Made by a program: the position numbers and the translations under genes. From contig CALJJQ010000023.1 in the NCBI GenBank assembly GCA_937973965.1, positions 1 through 64,000 on the forward strand: 64,000 bases of DNA, given 5' to 3'. The stretch comes from an uncultured Calothrix sp. (GTDB taxonomy: Bacteria; Cyanobacteriota; Cyanobacteriia; Cyanobacteriales; Nostocaceae). The notes below the pieces were generated by a model. The model did not search any database. It saw only the letters and a program-made list of their open reading frames with translations, and was not told where the DNA came from. Below, in pieces: positions 17,363-27,016 of the stretch (positions within the stretch are counted from its first letter, which is position 1; each line of letters begins with the position of its first letter).

Positions 17363-18478
17363 TTACACCTGGTTAATGATAATTTTTTCATAAGTACAAG
17401 CTATTTTTTCAGCAATATATCGCCAATGAAAATTTTGGATTCGGGATAAACTTTCTCTGACTAATTTGTGATAATAAATTTGGTCATGATGTAAGGATAA
17501 AACGGCTGATGCAATCTCTTTCGGATTAGTTGGATTGACGAGTATACCTGTATTTCCGACTACTTCTGGCATTGCGGAGGTATTAGAGGTAATCACCGGT
17601 GTTCCGCAAGCCATTGCTTCAATTAATGTAATGCCAAAACCTTCGTGTAATGATGGTGCTAATAAAATATCGGCTGCATTATACAATTTGAGTAGAAGGG
17701 CTTTATTGGGTTGTCCTAGATAATGAATATTATCCTCTAGTTTGTGGGTGAAAATAAATTGTTTTTGTGTTTCTGTAAAATCGGAACCTACTTTCCAAAA
17801 TTTATATAGTAATCCTTGGGATTTCAATATTGTTAGTGCTTGCAAAATGGTGGAAATATTTTTGCGCGGATGATTACTACCAACATTTAATAAACAAAGG
17901 GTTTCTGGAGAAATTCCCTGCTGTTGACGAAAATCATTAATTTCTGTTGTTGATAATTGGTGAAAAATCGGATCGACGGTATTGGGGATGACGGTAATTT
18001 GTTGTGGTTGAATGTTTAAAATATTTACTGCATCTTCGGCCGTCACTTGAGAAACGGTAATAATATGGTTAGCATTGCGCATAGATTTGACCGAGTTCAT
18101 CCACATAATGTCACTAATTATTGGTACTTTTAAAGAACCTTGGAGATTCTCACGATAGAAAAAGTTAATTAAATCGTGGCAAGTGACAATAACTGGTTTT
18201 CCGGTTTTTTTTAACCAGTTAACTATGTGTCCTTCACTATGATCAATAATATGAAAAATATCGGCAGAATGCTGTATAACTGTTTGGGGAAAATGCCAAA
18301 ATCGTTCATAAAATTTCCTTCCTCGTACCCATAAAGACGAATTATTACAATCAAAGGGATAGGGAGCTAATTCAATAATTTCCCAATCTGGTCTCACTGC
18401 TTTTAAACCAAAGATAATACTGTCTGCATACACATCCATGCTGAAGTTGGGAATTGTTCGGGTGATAGCTATTCGCAT
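17363..18478 (-). CDS. GT4 family glycosyltransferase
   Basis: The enzyme has about 371 residues. It has an N-terminal acceptor domain (MRIAITRTIPNFSMDVYAD) and a donor domain with LLNVGSNHPRKNISTILQAL, LHEGFGITLIEAMACGTPVI and SAMPEVVGNTGILV. This matches GT4 mannosyl- or glucosyltransferase-like enzymes. An upstream in-frame TTG at 18493 would add MYSQT, but ATG at 18478 fits family starts better. Only six bases separate the stop from the next GT4 start, so the pair is almost certainly co-transcribed. Its specificity is not deducible. Confidence 0.9.
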   Translation of the reverse strand: MRIAITRTIPNFSMDVYADSIIFGLKAVRPDWEIIELAPYPFDCNNSSLWVRGRKFYERFWHFPQTVIQHSADIFHIIDHSEGHIVNWLKKTGKPVIVTCHDLINFFYRENLQGSLKVPIISDIMWMNSVKSMRNANHIITVSQVTAEDAVNILNIQPQQITVIPNTVDPIFHQLSTTEINDFRQQQGISPETLCLLNVGSNHPRKNISTILQALTILKSQGLLYKFWKVGSDFTETQKQFIFTHKLEDNIHYLGQPNKALLLKLYNAADILLAPSLHEGFGITLIEAMACGTPVITSNTSAMPEVVGNTGILVNPTNPKEIASAVLSLHHDQIYYHKLVRESLSRIQNFHWRYIAEKIACTYEKIIINQV

Positions 18479-18748
18479 TGTTTGAGAATACAAAAACTGA
18501 TGGTGGAGAGTCTGAGAGGTTGCTGATAGAAATTATGTAATGTAAAGATGTAGAGACCCTCAGAATTATGAGTTGATAATGGTCGTACTAAGCTGTTATA
18601 TATTTAAGTTGTATCTTCACTACTTTTGATGGATGACTGTACTCTATGGGAAGGTTTCATTTACAGTTGTTAACTGTTAACCGTAAACATCAGACCAATT
18701 TAGTTATGTGATTTATGTGAGTTTTAGCTGAATGGAGGTGATATAAAG

Positions 18749-20011
18749 TTAATCTGGGAGAATATTTTTTGTTGCTGTTAAGTAATTCAAATTGGCATCA
18801 CTTCTATTCGGTTTTTGTTTTTGGCGACTAATTTTACTAACTATTTCCTTAAATGCACTGACTTCACAGTTGAGGTCTTGCTGAGAAAAAACTGTTTGCG
18901 CATGTTGAGCATAAAGTTGACGAGTGTGTTGGTTGGTCATTTCTAAAATACTTGCTGTGAGTTGATTTACTTCACCACTGGGATAAACCAGACCGTTATA
19001 ACGATGCTGAACTGTATCACTGTAACCCCAATTTCCACAGCGATCGCTTAATATAATTGGACAACCAGCAGCCATTGCTTCCGATATCACTAGGGGATGG
19101 GGGTCGATTTTAGAAGTAGAAATAAATACATCCAAAGCTGCGTAGTAGAGGGGTAATTTACTTTGGTTGATAAAACCGATATTAATAACCTCTTGATTCA
19201 TGGTTGCAAGTCGCTGATTGATTTGTGTTTCTAATTCCCCTCCCCCAATCATGATTCCCCGAACCCGTGGATCGATTTTGTGTGCTTGTGCTATCGCATC
19301 AATAAATTCCCAGGGGTTTTTACGTTCGATGTATTTCCCTGCAAAACCGTAGAGAATCGTTTCCCCATCCCAACTCAGTTGTTGACGAATTTTGGCTATT
19401 TCAGCTTGATTTTGATTAATGGTCTGCTCGAAGCGATCGCGGTCAACGGGATAACAACCACGGACTATTTTGTCTTGACTGACACCGTAATGACGCAGAT
19501 ATATTTCGTTATGGTCTCCACTGGAAATCCAATGGTCAACTAAACCATACATCCACGGGTATAATGCACATACTACTATTTTACGCAACCGACTGAATTC
19601 ACTATCGGTAATAATTGTGGCATCGTTTTGCATGATTACGGGAATACCTCGCAGTTTACATAGTAAAACGGCTAAACGATAGGAGTAGGTATAAAAGCTG
19701 GATATAAACACCGCATCAAAGTTTTTCGGGTGTAACCAAGCAAATAATTCTGGGTTGAATAATTCTCGCTTGATTGTGGTAGGGACATTTCCAGTGATAT
19801 CTTTTAAAAATTTATACTCATAATTACTCAGTAAATCCACGTCCCAGGGTTGATGACTTCCTAACAAGCGATCGCCTCCGACTTGATTTTCATTGCAAAG
19901 ATACAATGCGGTGACGGAAATATTCGTTTCTTGATGAAGTTTTTGCCACAATGGAGCATGATGTTGGGTGGGGTGTGTAAAAACAATTCCGAGACGAAAT
20001 TTTTGATTCAT
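18749..20011 (-). CDS. GT4-like glycosyltransferase
   Basis: The 420-residue enzyme begins MNQKFRLGIVFTHPTQHHAP. This FTHPTQHH start is seen in a cyanobacterial and bacteroidetes subgroup of GT4-like enzymes. The C-terminal half has YGFAGKYIERKNPWEFIDAI, GVMIGGGELE-like sequence and SEAMAAGCPIILSDRCG, giving a Rossmann-type nucleotide-sugar site. A variable tail of about 40 residues ends the protein. It lies in the polysaccharide operon, with a 58-bp gap to the GT2 gene upstream and a 270-bp gap downstream that may hold an internal promoter. The substrate is unknown. Confidence 0.87.
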   Translation of the reverse strand: MNQKFRLGIVFTHPTQHHAPLWQKLHQETNISVTALYLCNENQVGGDRLLGSHQPWDVDLLSNYEYKFLKDITGNVPTTIKRELFNPELFAWLHPKNFDAVFISSFYTYSYRLAVLLCKLRGIPVIMQNDATIITDSEFSRLRKIVVCALYPWMYGLVDHWISSGDHNEIYLRHYGVSQDKIVRGCYPVDRDRFEQTINQNQAEIAKIRQQLSWDGETILYGFAGKYIERKNPWEFIDAIAQAHKIDPRVRGIMIGGGELETQINQRLATMNQEVINIGFINQSKLPLYYAALDVFISTSKIDPHPLVISEAMAAGCPIILSDRCGNWGYSDTVQHRYNGLVYPSGEVNQLTASILEMTNQHTRQLYAQHAQTVFSQQDLNCEVSAFKEIVSKISRQKQKPNRSDANLNYLTATKNILPD

Positions 20012-20068
20012 GGGTTTTTTGGTGGTTGAATTTTGATGATTTGAATTAGTTTATTTTGAATTTAGTCA

Positions 20069-21040
20069 TCATTTTTTACCAAATATTCTGAATTTGTAGT
20101 AATAATATCTGGCGATAAAGTTGATTTTAAATTTTTCCCACCAGGAACAGGAAACTAGGTAATGATGAATAGCTTGAAGATTCTCCCGATTATTCTCTCC
20201 ATCAATCCAATGATAGGCAATTCCTAATGCAACCATTTTATTGGCAAATTTCCGAAACTCTGGGAATTTATCTTGAATCCAAATTCCTGTATAAATAAAC
20301 TTTCTTCCTTTTAAGTACTCCCTGTCTGTTCTCAAGGTCGCCGCATTATCATTATGGATTTTTTGTAATGTTAATTCATCTTGGAGTATTACCCCTTTAC
20401 TCAGTCCTAATGCCATAAATTTTGGATAATAGTCGGTACTTTTAATAATTTCTGATGTTGGCATGGGGAGAATTTTTTCTAATATCGAACGCCGAAAACA
20501 AAGAGCAGAAGAAGGGGGTATACTAGGGGGAATTTTTCCAGCTTTGATGAGAGTTATAAAGTCACATTCTTGGGTAAAATATTTTTCTGTCACGCTCAAG
20601 TTTAAGGGCTGATTATTGATATCTATTAATTGCACACTGTGGAAACACCAACCTATTTCTTGAGAACAATTAAAAACTTCCACTATCTTGATAATTTTAT
20701 CTCTGACAAATAAATCATCCGAGTCTAAAAAACAAATTATTTCCCCTCGACTGACTGCAAAACCTGTATTATAAACCGATGGTTGTCCGCCATTTTGTTT
20801 AAATATGGGAATTATTCGACTTCCATATTGATTGATTATATCTCTGGATTTATCGTTTGAGCCATCATCAATCACAATAATTTCCAGATTCCCATAGGTC
20901 TGATTAATAACGCTTTCAATTGCATCACCAATAAATTGCTCGTAGTTGTAATTACCAATTATTACACTGACTAAGGGATGTTGAGAAACAGATAAGTCGT
21001 TTCGAGAATTATCTAGCTGAGAAATGGATATCATGGTCAA
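20069..21040 (-). CDS. GT2 family glycosyltransferase
   Basis: The 323-residue GT-A enzyme has the inverting GT2 signatures VSVIIGNYNYEQFIGDAIES, IIVIDDGSNDKS, the GGQPSVYNTG region and the metal-binding FLDSDD. A later domain with RTDREYLKGRK probably binds acceptor. It has no membrane segments, so it would act on the cytoplasmic face on a lipid-linked glycan. Two possible starts, MTM and MIS, are two codons apart. It belongs to the leftward polysaccharide operon. The 199 bp upstream holds a palindromic repeat (21083-21172), so it may have its own promoter. Confidence 0.9.
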   Translation of the reverse strand: MTMISISQLDNSRNDLSVSQHPLVSVIIGNYNYEQFIGDAIESVINQTYGNLEIIVIDDGSNDKSRDIINQYGSRIIPIFKQNGGQPSVYNTGFAVSRGEIICFLDSDDLFVRDKIIKIVEVFNCSQEIGWCFHSVQLIDINNQPLNLSVTEKYFTQECDFITLIKAGKIPPSIPPSSALCFRRSILEKILPMPTSEIIKSTDYYPKFMALGLSKGVILQDELTLQKIHNDNAATLRTDREYLKGRKFIYTGIWIQDKFPEFRKFANKMVALGIAYHWIDGENNRENLQAIHHYLVSCSWWEKFKINFIARYYYYKFRIFGKK

Positions 21041-21082
21041 ATTAATTCATTAACTAGAGGTCTGATTGCTGAATAGATTAAC

Positions 21083-21172
21083 CTGGATTTCTCACAAGTA
21101 AGTTGTAAGCCTTGAGTAACGGATTGATTTTCCTTATACACCCTATTCCCTGTGAGGTTTAGGGTTTTGTAT
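21083..21172 (+). repeat. 95-bp palindromic repeat family, copy A
   Basis: This member runs from CCTGGATTTCTCACAAGTAA through TTGAGTAACGGATTGATTTT to CCCTATTCCCTGTGAGG and GGGTTTTGT. Closely similar copies lie at 63629-63729 in the same orientation and 39951-40046, 53463-53552 and 53926-54070 in the opposite one. Ends of better copies are complementary (ATTTCTCAC and GTGAGAAAT), and a 7-bp STRR-like stretch (CCCTACT) is built in. Confidence 0.75.
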
Positions 21173-21239
21173 CTAACAAGGGGTTATCAAAGGTGCAGAG
21201 TAATCGAAAATCTAAAATCAAAAATCCAAAATAGTACAA

Positions 21240-22151
21240 CTATCCCCTTTGAGTATCAGCACCTAAATAGAGACGAATTTTTTCGATAATCACTATATAT
21301 CTTGCAAAAAACATCACGAAAATAAACTTGATTTTTTCCGGAATAGTTCGCAAATTTTCATTTGTCCAAGCACGATATAAACTTCTCAAGGGGGGTTTAA
21401 AAGTCCCTAATAAATCCACAATAATATCGACCAATGATGGATTATTATTCATCATCCTGTCAAAGCTTCCTCCAACTAAACGGGTGATTCGTTTACGTAG
21501 CTGGGAAAAAGAGTGTCGTGCTGGATGAAAAACATAGGCATTTTCTGCATAAACTTGTTGAAAACCCGCTTGATATACCCTTTCTCCCCATTCGCGATCG
21601 CCTCCTGATTTTAGAGTGCTATCAAAGTCACCTACTTGTTCGATTACATGTTTAAATGTAAATAAGTTTGCTGTCATTCCAAAGTGATATTTTTGTAGCT
21701 TTTCTCGTTGGAAGAAATTCAATTCAATCTTTTCAAATAGTTCCACTGCCGTTAGTCGTTGCGGGTTTTTAAAAAATAGCTTAATTTCACCTGCTACTAA
21801 TCCACAATTGGGAGTATTTAATAGTTTTTCTACACCATTTTCTAGCCAGTTTTCCCCAGGAATACAATCAGCATCGGTAAAGGCAATGATTTTCCCTTTT
21901 GCTAGGGATATACCCTTGTTTCTTGCTGCATAGGAACCTGGTTGACTTTCATAGGTTAATTTTACTTGTGCAAATTGATTCACAACACTTTCTACGTCTT
22001 GAGTTGACCCATTGTCAATGACGATGATTTCGGATAATTCCTGGGGATAGGTTTGTTTTTGTAGTGCTTCTAAGCAAATTTGTAAATGTTCATTGTCGTT
22101 AAACACGGGAATAATAACGGACACAAATTGACGATGATTGTAGTGATTCAT
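21240..22151 (-). CDS. GT2 family glycosyltransferase
   Basis: The 303-residue GT-A enzyme has VSVIIPVFNDNEHLQICLEA, EIIVIDNGSTQD, the GSYAARNKG motif and the metal-binding AFTDADC. It then carries a GGDREWGERV acceptor-side motif near residue 205. A hydrophobic C-terminal stretch (FIFVMFFARYIVIIEKI) may dock it on the membrane. This GSYAARN subgroup is frequent in cyanobacterial exopolysaccharide clusters. The 49-bp distance to the upstream GT4 gene supports co-transcription. Sugar specificity cannot be read. Confidence 0.9.
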   Translation of the reverse strand: MNHYNHRQFVSVIIPVFNDNEHLQICLEALQKQTYPQELSEIIVIDNGSTQDVESVVNQFAQVKLTYESQPGSYAARNKGISLAKGKIIAFTDADCIPGENWLENGVEKLLNTPNCGLVAGEIKLFFKNPQRLTAVELFEKIELNFFQREKLQKYHFGMTANLFTFKHVIEQVGDFDSTLKSGGDREWGERVYQAGFQQVYAENAYVFHPARHSFSQLRKRITRLVGGSFDRMMNNNPSLVDIIVDLLGTFKPPLRSLYRAWTNENLRTIPEKIKFIFVMFFARYIVIIEKIRLYLGADTQRG

Positions 22152-22200
22152 GGCTAAATTCTCATGATTATATAAATATAGTTGTCTCCATCAGAAGATA

Positions 22201-23439
22201 TTAGAGTTTTTCATAAATATCAACTAATTCCTGATTGAGAAGAATCTGATTATGGTTTTCTTCAATAAATTTTCGTCCCCCATGACCTATCTTTTCCCAA
22301 ACTTGAGGATTTTCAATTAAATATTTAATTTTTTGACTCAAGGCTTCTACATCTTTTTCTGGTACTAAAAAGCCAGTCACACTATCTTCCACTAATTCGG
22401 GAATACCACTATGTAATGTACTAATTACAGGAATTCCCATTGCCATTGCTTCCATTAACACCACTGGAATACCTTCTTGATCACCTTCTCTACTTGTGAT
22501 GCTTGGAGCAATTAAAATCTGACTTTGGTTCAGAGTTTCGCGAATTTCGCTCTGCTCTTTCCAACCTAATAGCTCAATCTTGTCTGCAATATTTAATTTC
22601 TGAATTAGTGCTTGTAAACTTTCTTTTAAGCAACCATCACCAATTATTTTGTAGCAGATATTAGGATGGGTTGAAGCTAATTTAGCAACTGCACGAATAC
22701 CGTATTCTACACCTTTTTTTTCTACTAAACGGGCAATTGTCAGAATTTGAATTGGTTGAGAATGGTGATATTGACGAGGGGTAAAAGTGAATTTTTCACA
22801 GTTTACTCCCATGCGATGTACTCTAATTTTATCCTGTTTACATCCTAACTCAATTAGTTGATTTTGCCAATGTTTGCTAATTGGTAAAAATAAGTCACCT
22901 TGCGCAAATAATTGGTGATAGACGGTAGCGCTATATTTACTAATATATTTAGTTAGATCATAACCATGAAAAGATGTAATTAATTTACCTGTGATTAAGC
23001 CCATTCTTTTCAAAGCTAGACCTTTAATTCCATTAGGACCAAAATGACAGTGGATAATATCATAATTTTGTGGAAATGCATTAAAAAATGGAGTAGCTAA
23101 GTAGGGTAGGAACCAAATTGGTAAGCCATTGGTTTTAAGAGCAGAAATATTTCGATAAAGCTGATTGAGAACATGGGGAGATTTACAGATACCTTGGAGC
23201 AAAAGATGCAAACTTTTACATAAGGTGACTGGATGGTGTTGACTAGGTTGGGGAAAATAGCTAGTACGTGATAATAAATTATATTTGTTTACATCGTCAT
23301 GTATTGTCATTTCCGGAGATGGATTAGCATATATATCCACGTCATACCCATAGGCAATTAAACCAGTAATTTGATTTAAAATAAAAGTCTGGGATAGGAC
23401 GGGAAAGTTATCGACGATAAAGGCTACTCTTTTTTTCAT
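22201..23439 (-). CDS. GT4 family glycosyltransferase (WcaL-like)
   Basis: The 412-residue enzyme starts MKKRVAFIVDNFPVLSQTFI, and the N-terminal domain includes IIHCHFGPNG and LITSFHGYDLTKY. The donor domain has ILTIARLVEKKGVEYGIRAV, IIGDGCLKESL and GDQEGIPVVLMEAMAMG, with the catalytic-side glutamate in the EGIPVVLMEA motif. This combination is characteristic of colanic acid WcaL-like GT4 enzymes, although no colanic acid is implied here. It is part of the leftward operon with the flippase gene 120 bp upstream. The intervening sequence holds an STRR of GGGAGTA units. Confidence 0.9.
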   Translation of the reverse strand: MKKRVAFIVDNFPVLSQTFILNQITGLIAYGYDVDIYANPSPEMTIHDDVNKYNLLSRTSYFPQPSQHHPVTLCKSLHLLLQGICKSPHVLNQLYRNISALKTNGLPIWFLPYLATPFFNAFPQNYDIIHCHFGPNGIKGLALKRMGLITGKLITSFHGYDLTKYISKYSATVYHQLFAQGDLFLPISKHWQNQLIELGCKQDKIRVHRMGVNCEKFTFTPRQYHHSQPIQILTIARLVEKKGVEYGIRAVAKLASTHPNICYKIIGDGCLKESLQALIQKLNIADKIELLGWKEQSEIRETLNQSQILIAPSITSREGDQEGIPVVLMEAMAMGIPVISTLHSGIPELVEDSVTGFLVPEKDVEALSQKIKYLIENPQVWEKIGHGGRKFIEENHNQILLNQELVDIYEKL

Positions 23440-23559
23440 GATTTTGTTGTCTATAGGGAGTAGGGAGTAGGGATAAGTTATTTTCTTGTTTACCTATGTC
23501 CAAAACAATATGGTGGACTGACTTGTAAATAGGGTATAGGAAGCACATGTAAGTTGTTC

Positions 23560-25062
23560 CTACTTTGCTTTTAATTTTCCTAATAACTGAAGGTACATAC
23601 TACTGTGGTTAAATACATAAAACATGAATAATAAATAGACAACTGCCATCACACAGCAATAAATAATTAAGGCAATCCCCATTGGTAAATAAACGCCAAT
23701 AATGGTTTTTAAAAACAATACTGTTGCACCAGCAACTATACACGTAGCGAAGATTTCTCGCACTGTTTTTATCACATCAAATACGCTAATTGATGTACCA
23801 CGTGTAGCAAAATAAATGCAGGGGAAAACCTGTAACAGCATGACTATTCCATAGGATAAAGCAACCCCATAGGCTTGATATGGTAAACCAATTAGGAAAG
23901 ATATCACTACTAAACTGGAATAAAATACCCCCCATTTCAACATGCGATCGCTTTTTCCCCTGCTAATATACAACCAACCCGTCGTATTACAAATTGGCTG
24001 AAATAAAGCCGAAATACTCAAAATCCGAAACAACTTAATCGCATCACCCCACTGAGAACCCAAAATCGTTCCAATCAATTCTTCCGATACCACAATCATC
24101 AAAGTTGTAATCGGCATAGTTAAAAATGCGATCCCAGATAAGGCTTTCAAATAATAGTCACGAAATTTATCTGGTTCGTTTTGTAACCTACTTAAACTGG
24201 GAATCGCCACATTCGTAATCGGTACATTGATTTGATTCAAAGGCAAAAGTAATAATTGATACGCCTTAGCATACTGTCCCAATTGTTGCGCACCCCAGTA
24301 TCTCCCAATCAGGATGTTATCTAAATGACGAGCAAAGTAATTCACGATACTAAAACCCGTTAAGTGTCCGCCAAAAACTAGCAGAGAACGGACTCCGACT
24401 CGACGTGTAGGTAAACCAGGTCTCCATTGACAAGCAATCCACACACCGACGGTATTGACTGTGGCGGTGACTAGGGGCATAATTACCAATGCCCAATAAC
24501 CCCATCCATACCAACCAGCAACAATTGCACAGATAATCCCTAGTAAGCTGGAACAGACATCATTAACCATCAGTACCCGATATTGCATTTGTCGATTCAG
24601 CAAAGCCGAGTGCTGAACCCCCAGACCACCGATAACAAAACCAGTAGCTAAAGCCAAGGTAATTGCCATTAAACGGGGTTCTCGATAAAAAGAACTAATT
24701 AGGGGTGCGATCGCAATTGTGATGATGGCTGTAACCCCACTCAGTCCCAAATTCACCCAAAATAGGGTACTGACTTGTTGATGATTAATCTCATCCTTTT
24801 GGATAGTTGCCATTGATAGACCTAAGTCTTTAAATAGGGTGACAAAGCCTGTTACTGCCGTCACCATCCCCACTAAACCGTAATCTTGGGGTGTGAGTAA
24901 TCGTCCTAGCAGCATATTTGAAATAAGGGTCAAACTGAATTTCAGTATTTGCGCAAACATGGTGATTGCACCACCTCTGACTGACCGACTTTTTAAATCT
25001 GCTTTCAGATGGTCGGTGTTGAAATACTGTTCATGTTTGATTTGAGGGGAAAGATTTTTCAT
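23560..25062 (-). CDS. Wzx-like polysaccharide flippase (MOP family)
   Basis: The protein is about 500 residues with some twelve to fourteen membrane segments. Sequences such as SVRGGAITMFAQILKF, LLGRLLTPQDYGLVGMVTAV and SALLNRQMQYRVLMV match the MOP/polysaccharide-transport family (WzxC-type). It flips lipid-linked repeat units across the inner membrane. The frame remains open to 25212, but the extra 50 codons run through a GGGAGTA heptamer array. An AGGAG lies three bases before the ATG at 25062, so that start is chosen. It is placed between the transferases and the methyltransferase of the cluster. Confidence 0.9.
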   Translation of the reverse strand: MKNLSPQIKHEQYFNTDHLKADLKSRSVRGGAITMFAQILKFSLTLISNMLLGRLLTPQDYGLVGMVTAVTGFVTLFKDLGLSMATIQKDEINHQQVSTLFWVNLGLSGVTAIITIAIAPLISSFYREPRLMAITLALATGFVIGGLGVQHSALLNRQMQYRVLMVNDVCSSLLGIICAIVAGWYGWGYWALVIMPLVTATVNTVGVWIACQWRPGLPTRRVGVRSLLVFGGHLTGFSIVNYFARHLDNILIGRYWGAQQLGQYAKAYQLLLLPLNQINVPITNVAIPSLSRLQNEPDKFRDYYLKALSGIAFLTMPITTLMIVVSEELIGTILGSQWGDAIKLFRILSISALFQPICNTTGWLYISRGKSDRMLKWGVFYSSLVVISFLIGLPYQAYGVALSYGIVMLLQVFPCIYFATRGTSISVFDVIKTVREIFATCIVAGATVLFLKTIIGVYLPMGIALIIYCCVMAVVYLLFMFYVFNHSSMYLQLLGKLKAK

Positions 25063-25065
25063 GAA

Positions 25066-25070
25066 CTCCT
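25066..25070 (-). promoter_or_regulatory. Ribosome-binding site fixing the flippase start
   Basis: AGGAG on the minus strand lies three bases before the ATG at 25062. It picks this start over the longer frame from 25212. Confidence 0.6.
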
Positions 25071-25267
25071 CGCGAGAAAATAGGGAGTAGGGAGTAGAGA
25101 CGACTCGGTGAGTTATCTCCAGGTAAGTAGGAATGAGTTCCTGTTTCGCTTCCTCCAAAGAAAATGAAAGTAATGGGTAATATGGATGTTCATTGTTTAG
25201 CAGTGAAACCAATTAATGGTTATGCTCCGTAATTCCTAATCCAACATCTAAAATCTAAAATCCTTCC

Positions 25268-25906
25268 CTACTTTTTATCGGCAATAATTAAATAACTACC
25301 GTAAATATGTAGCCAGGGAAAATAATAACCTAAATAACGTGTCATTTTCCCACTCCCGTAGACTTTCACTGAAGTAAACCCCATCATTTTCAACTTCCAA
25401 CGTAAAGCATGATGAAAATGTTGGGACATGTGGGAACTCTCATCTAAAACACTTTCTCCACGGATTCTTTTTTTGATATCTAAAGGATTCGGAGTGATAA
25501 TTAATAGTCTCCCACCAACTTTTAAAACTCGAAATATTTCAGTGAGTGTTTTATCCACATCAATGGGGTAAATATGTTCAATAAATTCACCCACTACTAC
25601 TGCATCAAAGGTTTTATCCTCACAAAAAATATGGGTTGAAAGACTATAAATACATTGTTCATAAATATTTTGAGATAATTTTTCTAGCCTTTCTAATCTA
25701 TCTTTGACTGAATCTAGTCCAAATAACTTAAGTTGAGGATTCATTCTTTTTAATGTTTGACCTCCCCTCCCTGTATTACATCCAATTTCTAAAACGGTGG
25801 AAGTATGGGGTGGAAAAAATTTATAGAATTGACGGTAACGCTCCTCAACATAAAAGTCTGACTTGCTTTCTAGTGAAAATGAATTTGTTTTGGAAAAAGA
25901 TAGCAT
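25268..25906 (-). CDS. Class I SAM-dependent methyltransferase
   Basis: The 212-residue protein has a Rossmann methyltransferase core. Motif I is VLEIGCNTGRGG near residue 39, an acidic loop LFGLDSV follows, then motif II DAVVVGEFIEHI and post-II LKVGGRLLIITPNP. The family is broad (Methyltransf_11/23 type). In this position, between the WecG-like and flippase genes of a polysaccharide operon, methylation of a sugar or of a lipid-linked glycan is the simplest reading. That is inference from context. The C-terminal 50 residues are less conserved and may bind the acceptor. Confidence 0.85.
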   Translation of the reverse strand: MLSFSKTNSFSLESKSDFYVEERYRQFYKFFPPHTSTVLEIGCNTGRGGQTLKRMNPQLKLFGLDSVKDRLERLEKLSQNIYEQCIYSLSTHIFCEDKTFDAVVVGEFIEHIYPIDVDKTLTEIFRVLKVGGRLLIITPNPLDIKKRIRGESVLDESSHMSQHFHHALRWKLKMMGFTSVKVYGSGKMTRYLGYYFPWLHIYGSYLIIADKK

Positions 25907-26200
25907 ATGTGAATCTGTTGAATGAATGTGGAATACGTAAGCACTCTAGATGTGCAATCAATTTGGTTTGATGCACTCCTCTTCTCGAACGCAACACATG
26001 ACATCACAGATATCCATATCCTGTGAGTCATTAAATCGGGAACACAAAATAGTTTGAGACAACTTACTGAAGAAAGTGAGTCGGGAGTAGGGAATAGGGA
26101 AGAAACAACCGCTTTCATCGGTTCTGGTGTACGCTATTCCCCACCAGAAGGCTACACCTACATCACGACTATTATGTATCAACTACCCACCGGGTCTTCT

Positions 26201-27016
26201 TTACTCCAGTTTCCAACCGAGATAACGTTCACGAATCCGAAATGGTGTACTAAATAGCCGCGATGATAATAACTGCTTCAGTGCTAAAAAAATAAATGGG
26301 GGAATGGTTGTTGTGTAACGTTTCCAGAGTCTCCGGGGTTCTTGCAGCCAACGATACAACCACTCTAAACCGAAATCTCTAACCAATCGCGGTGCGCGTT
26401 TTTGAAATCCTGCATAGACGGGAAATGCTCCCCCTAAACCAATCATTACCGCTTGAACTCGACCTCGGTGTAATCCCATCCACTTCTCCTGTTTCGGACA
26501 ACCAAGGGAAACTAACACCAAACCTGCACCACTATCATTAATCTTCTTCACTAGTGCAGCGTCTTCTTCAATAGTGAGTGGACGGAATGGTAGCGGTTCC
26601 ATTGCTGCTATTTTTAAATTAGGATATTCTTGCTCTAATCTTGTCCGCATTCGCGAGAGAATCTCTGTTTGTGAACCTAAAAAGAAAATACTCACACTCT
26701 TTTTTTGAGCGAGTTCACATACTCCCGCAAGTATATCTAATCCTGCAACCCGTTCTTGTTGATGACAACCCATAACTCGCATCATCCAGACTAAAGGCAT
26801 TCCATCCGGTGTCACCATATCTGCCCTTTGTAACATCTGTCCGAAGTCCGGATACCAATGTGCTTCCATCAACATGTGTACGTTCGCAACACATACAATT
26901 CGACTGTCTCTAGCCTTAGCCCACGTTAAGATTGTTTCGATTTGCTGGTGAAAACCTAAAGCAGTAATCGGAAAATCAATCACCTTCGCAGTAGGTAGAG
27001 AATCTCCTCCTACCAT
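26201..27016 (-). CDS. WecG/TagA/CpsF family glycosyltransferase (GT26)
   Basis: The 271-residue enzyme carries GT26 signatures: VCVANVHMLMEAH, the aspartate-rich ADMVTPDGMPLVW, LGSQTEIL, VLVSLGCPKQEKWM and a C-terminal LEWLYRWLQEPRRLWKRY. Members transfer N-acetylmannosamine or N-acetylmannosaminuronic acid to lipid-linked GlcNAc early in wall or capsule synthesis. Being first in this operon fits an early step. The start is well supported by AAGGAG six bases upstream. A long gene-free leader precedes it. Confidence 0.92.
   Translation of the reverse strand: MVGGDSLPTAKVIDFPITALGFHQQIETILTWAKARDSRIVCVANVHMLMEAHWYPDFGQMLQRADMVTPDGMPLVWMMRVMGCHQQERVAGLDILAGVCELAQKKSVSIFFLGSQTEILSRMRTRLEQEYPNLKIAAMEPLPFRPLTIEEDAALVKKINDSGAGLVLVSLGCPKQEKWMGLHRGRVQAVMIGLGGAFPVYAGFQKRAPRLVRDFGLEWLYRWLQEPRRLWKRYTTTIPPFIFLALKQLLSSRLFSTPFRIRERYLGWKLE

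Noticed and set aside
25063-25212. N-terminal extension of the flippase
   Set aside because: The extension reads through a heptamer array and the shorter start has a ribosome site.
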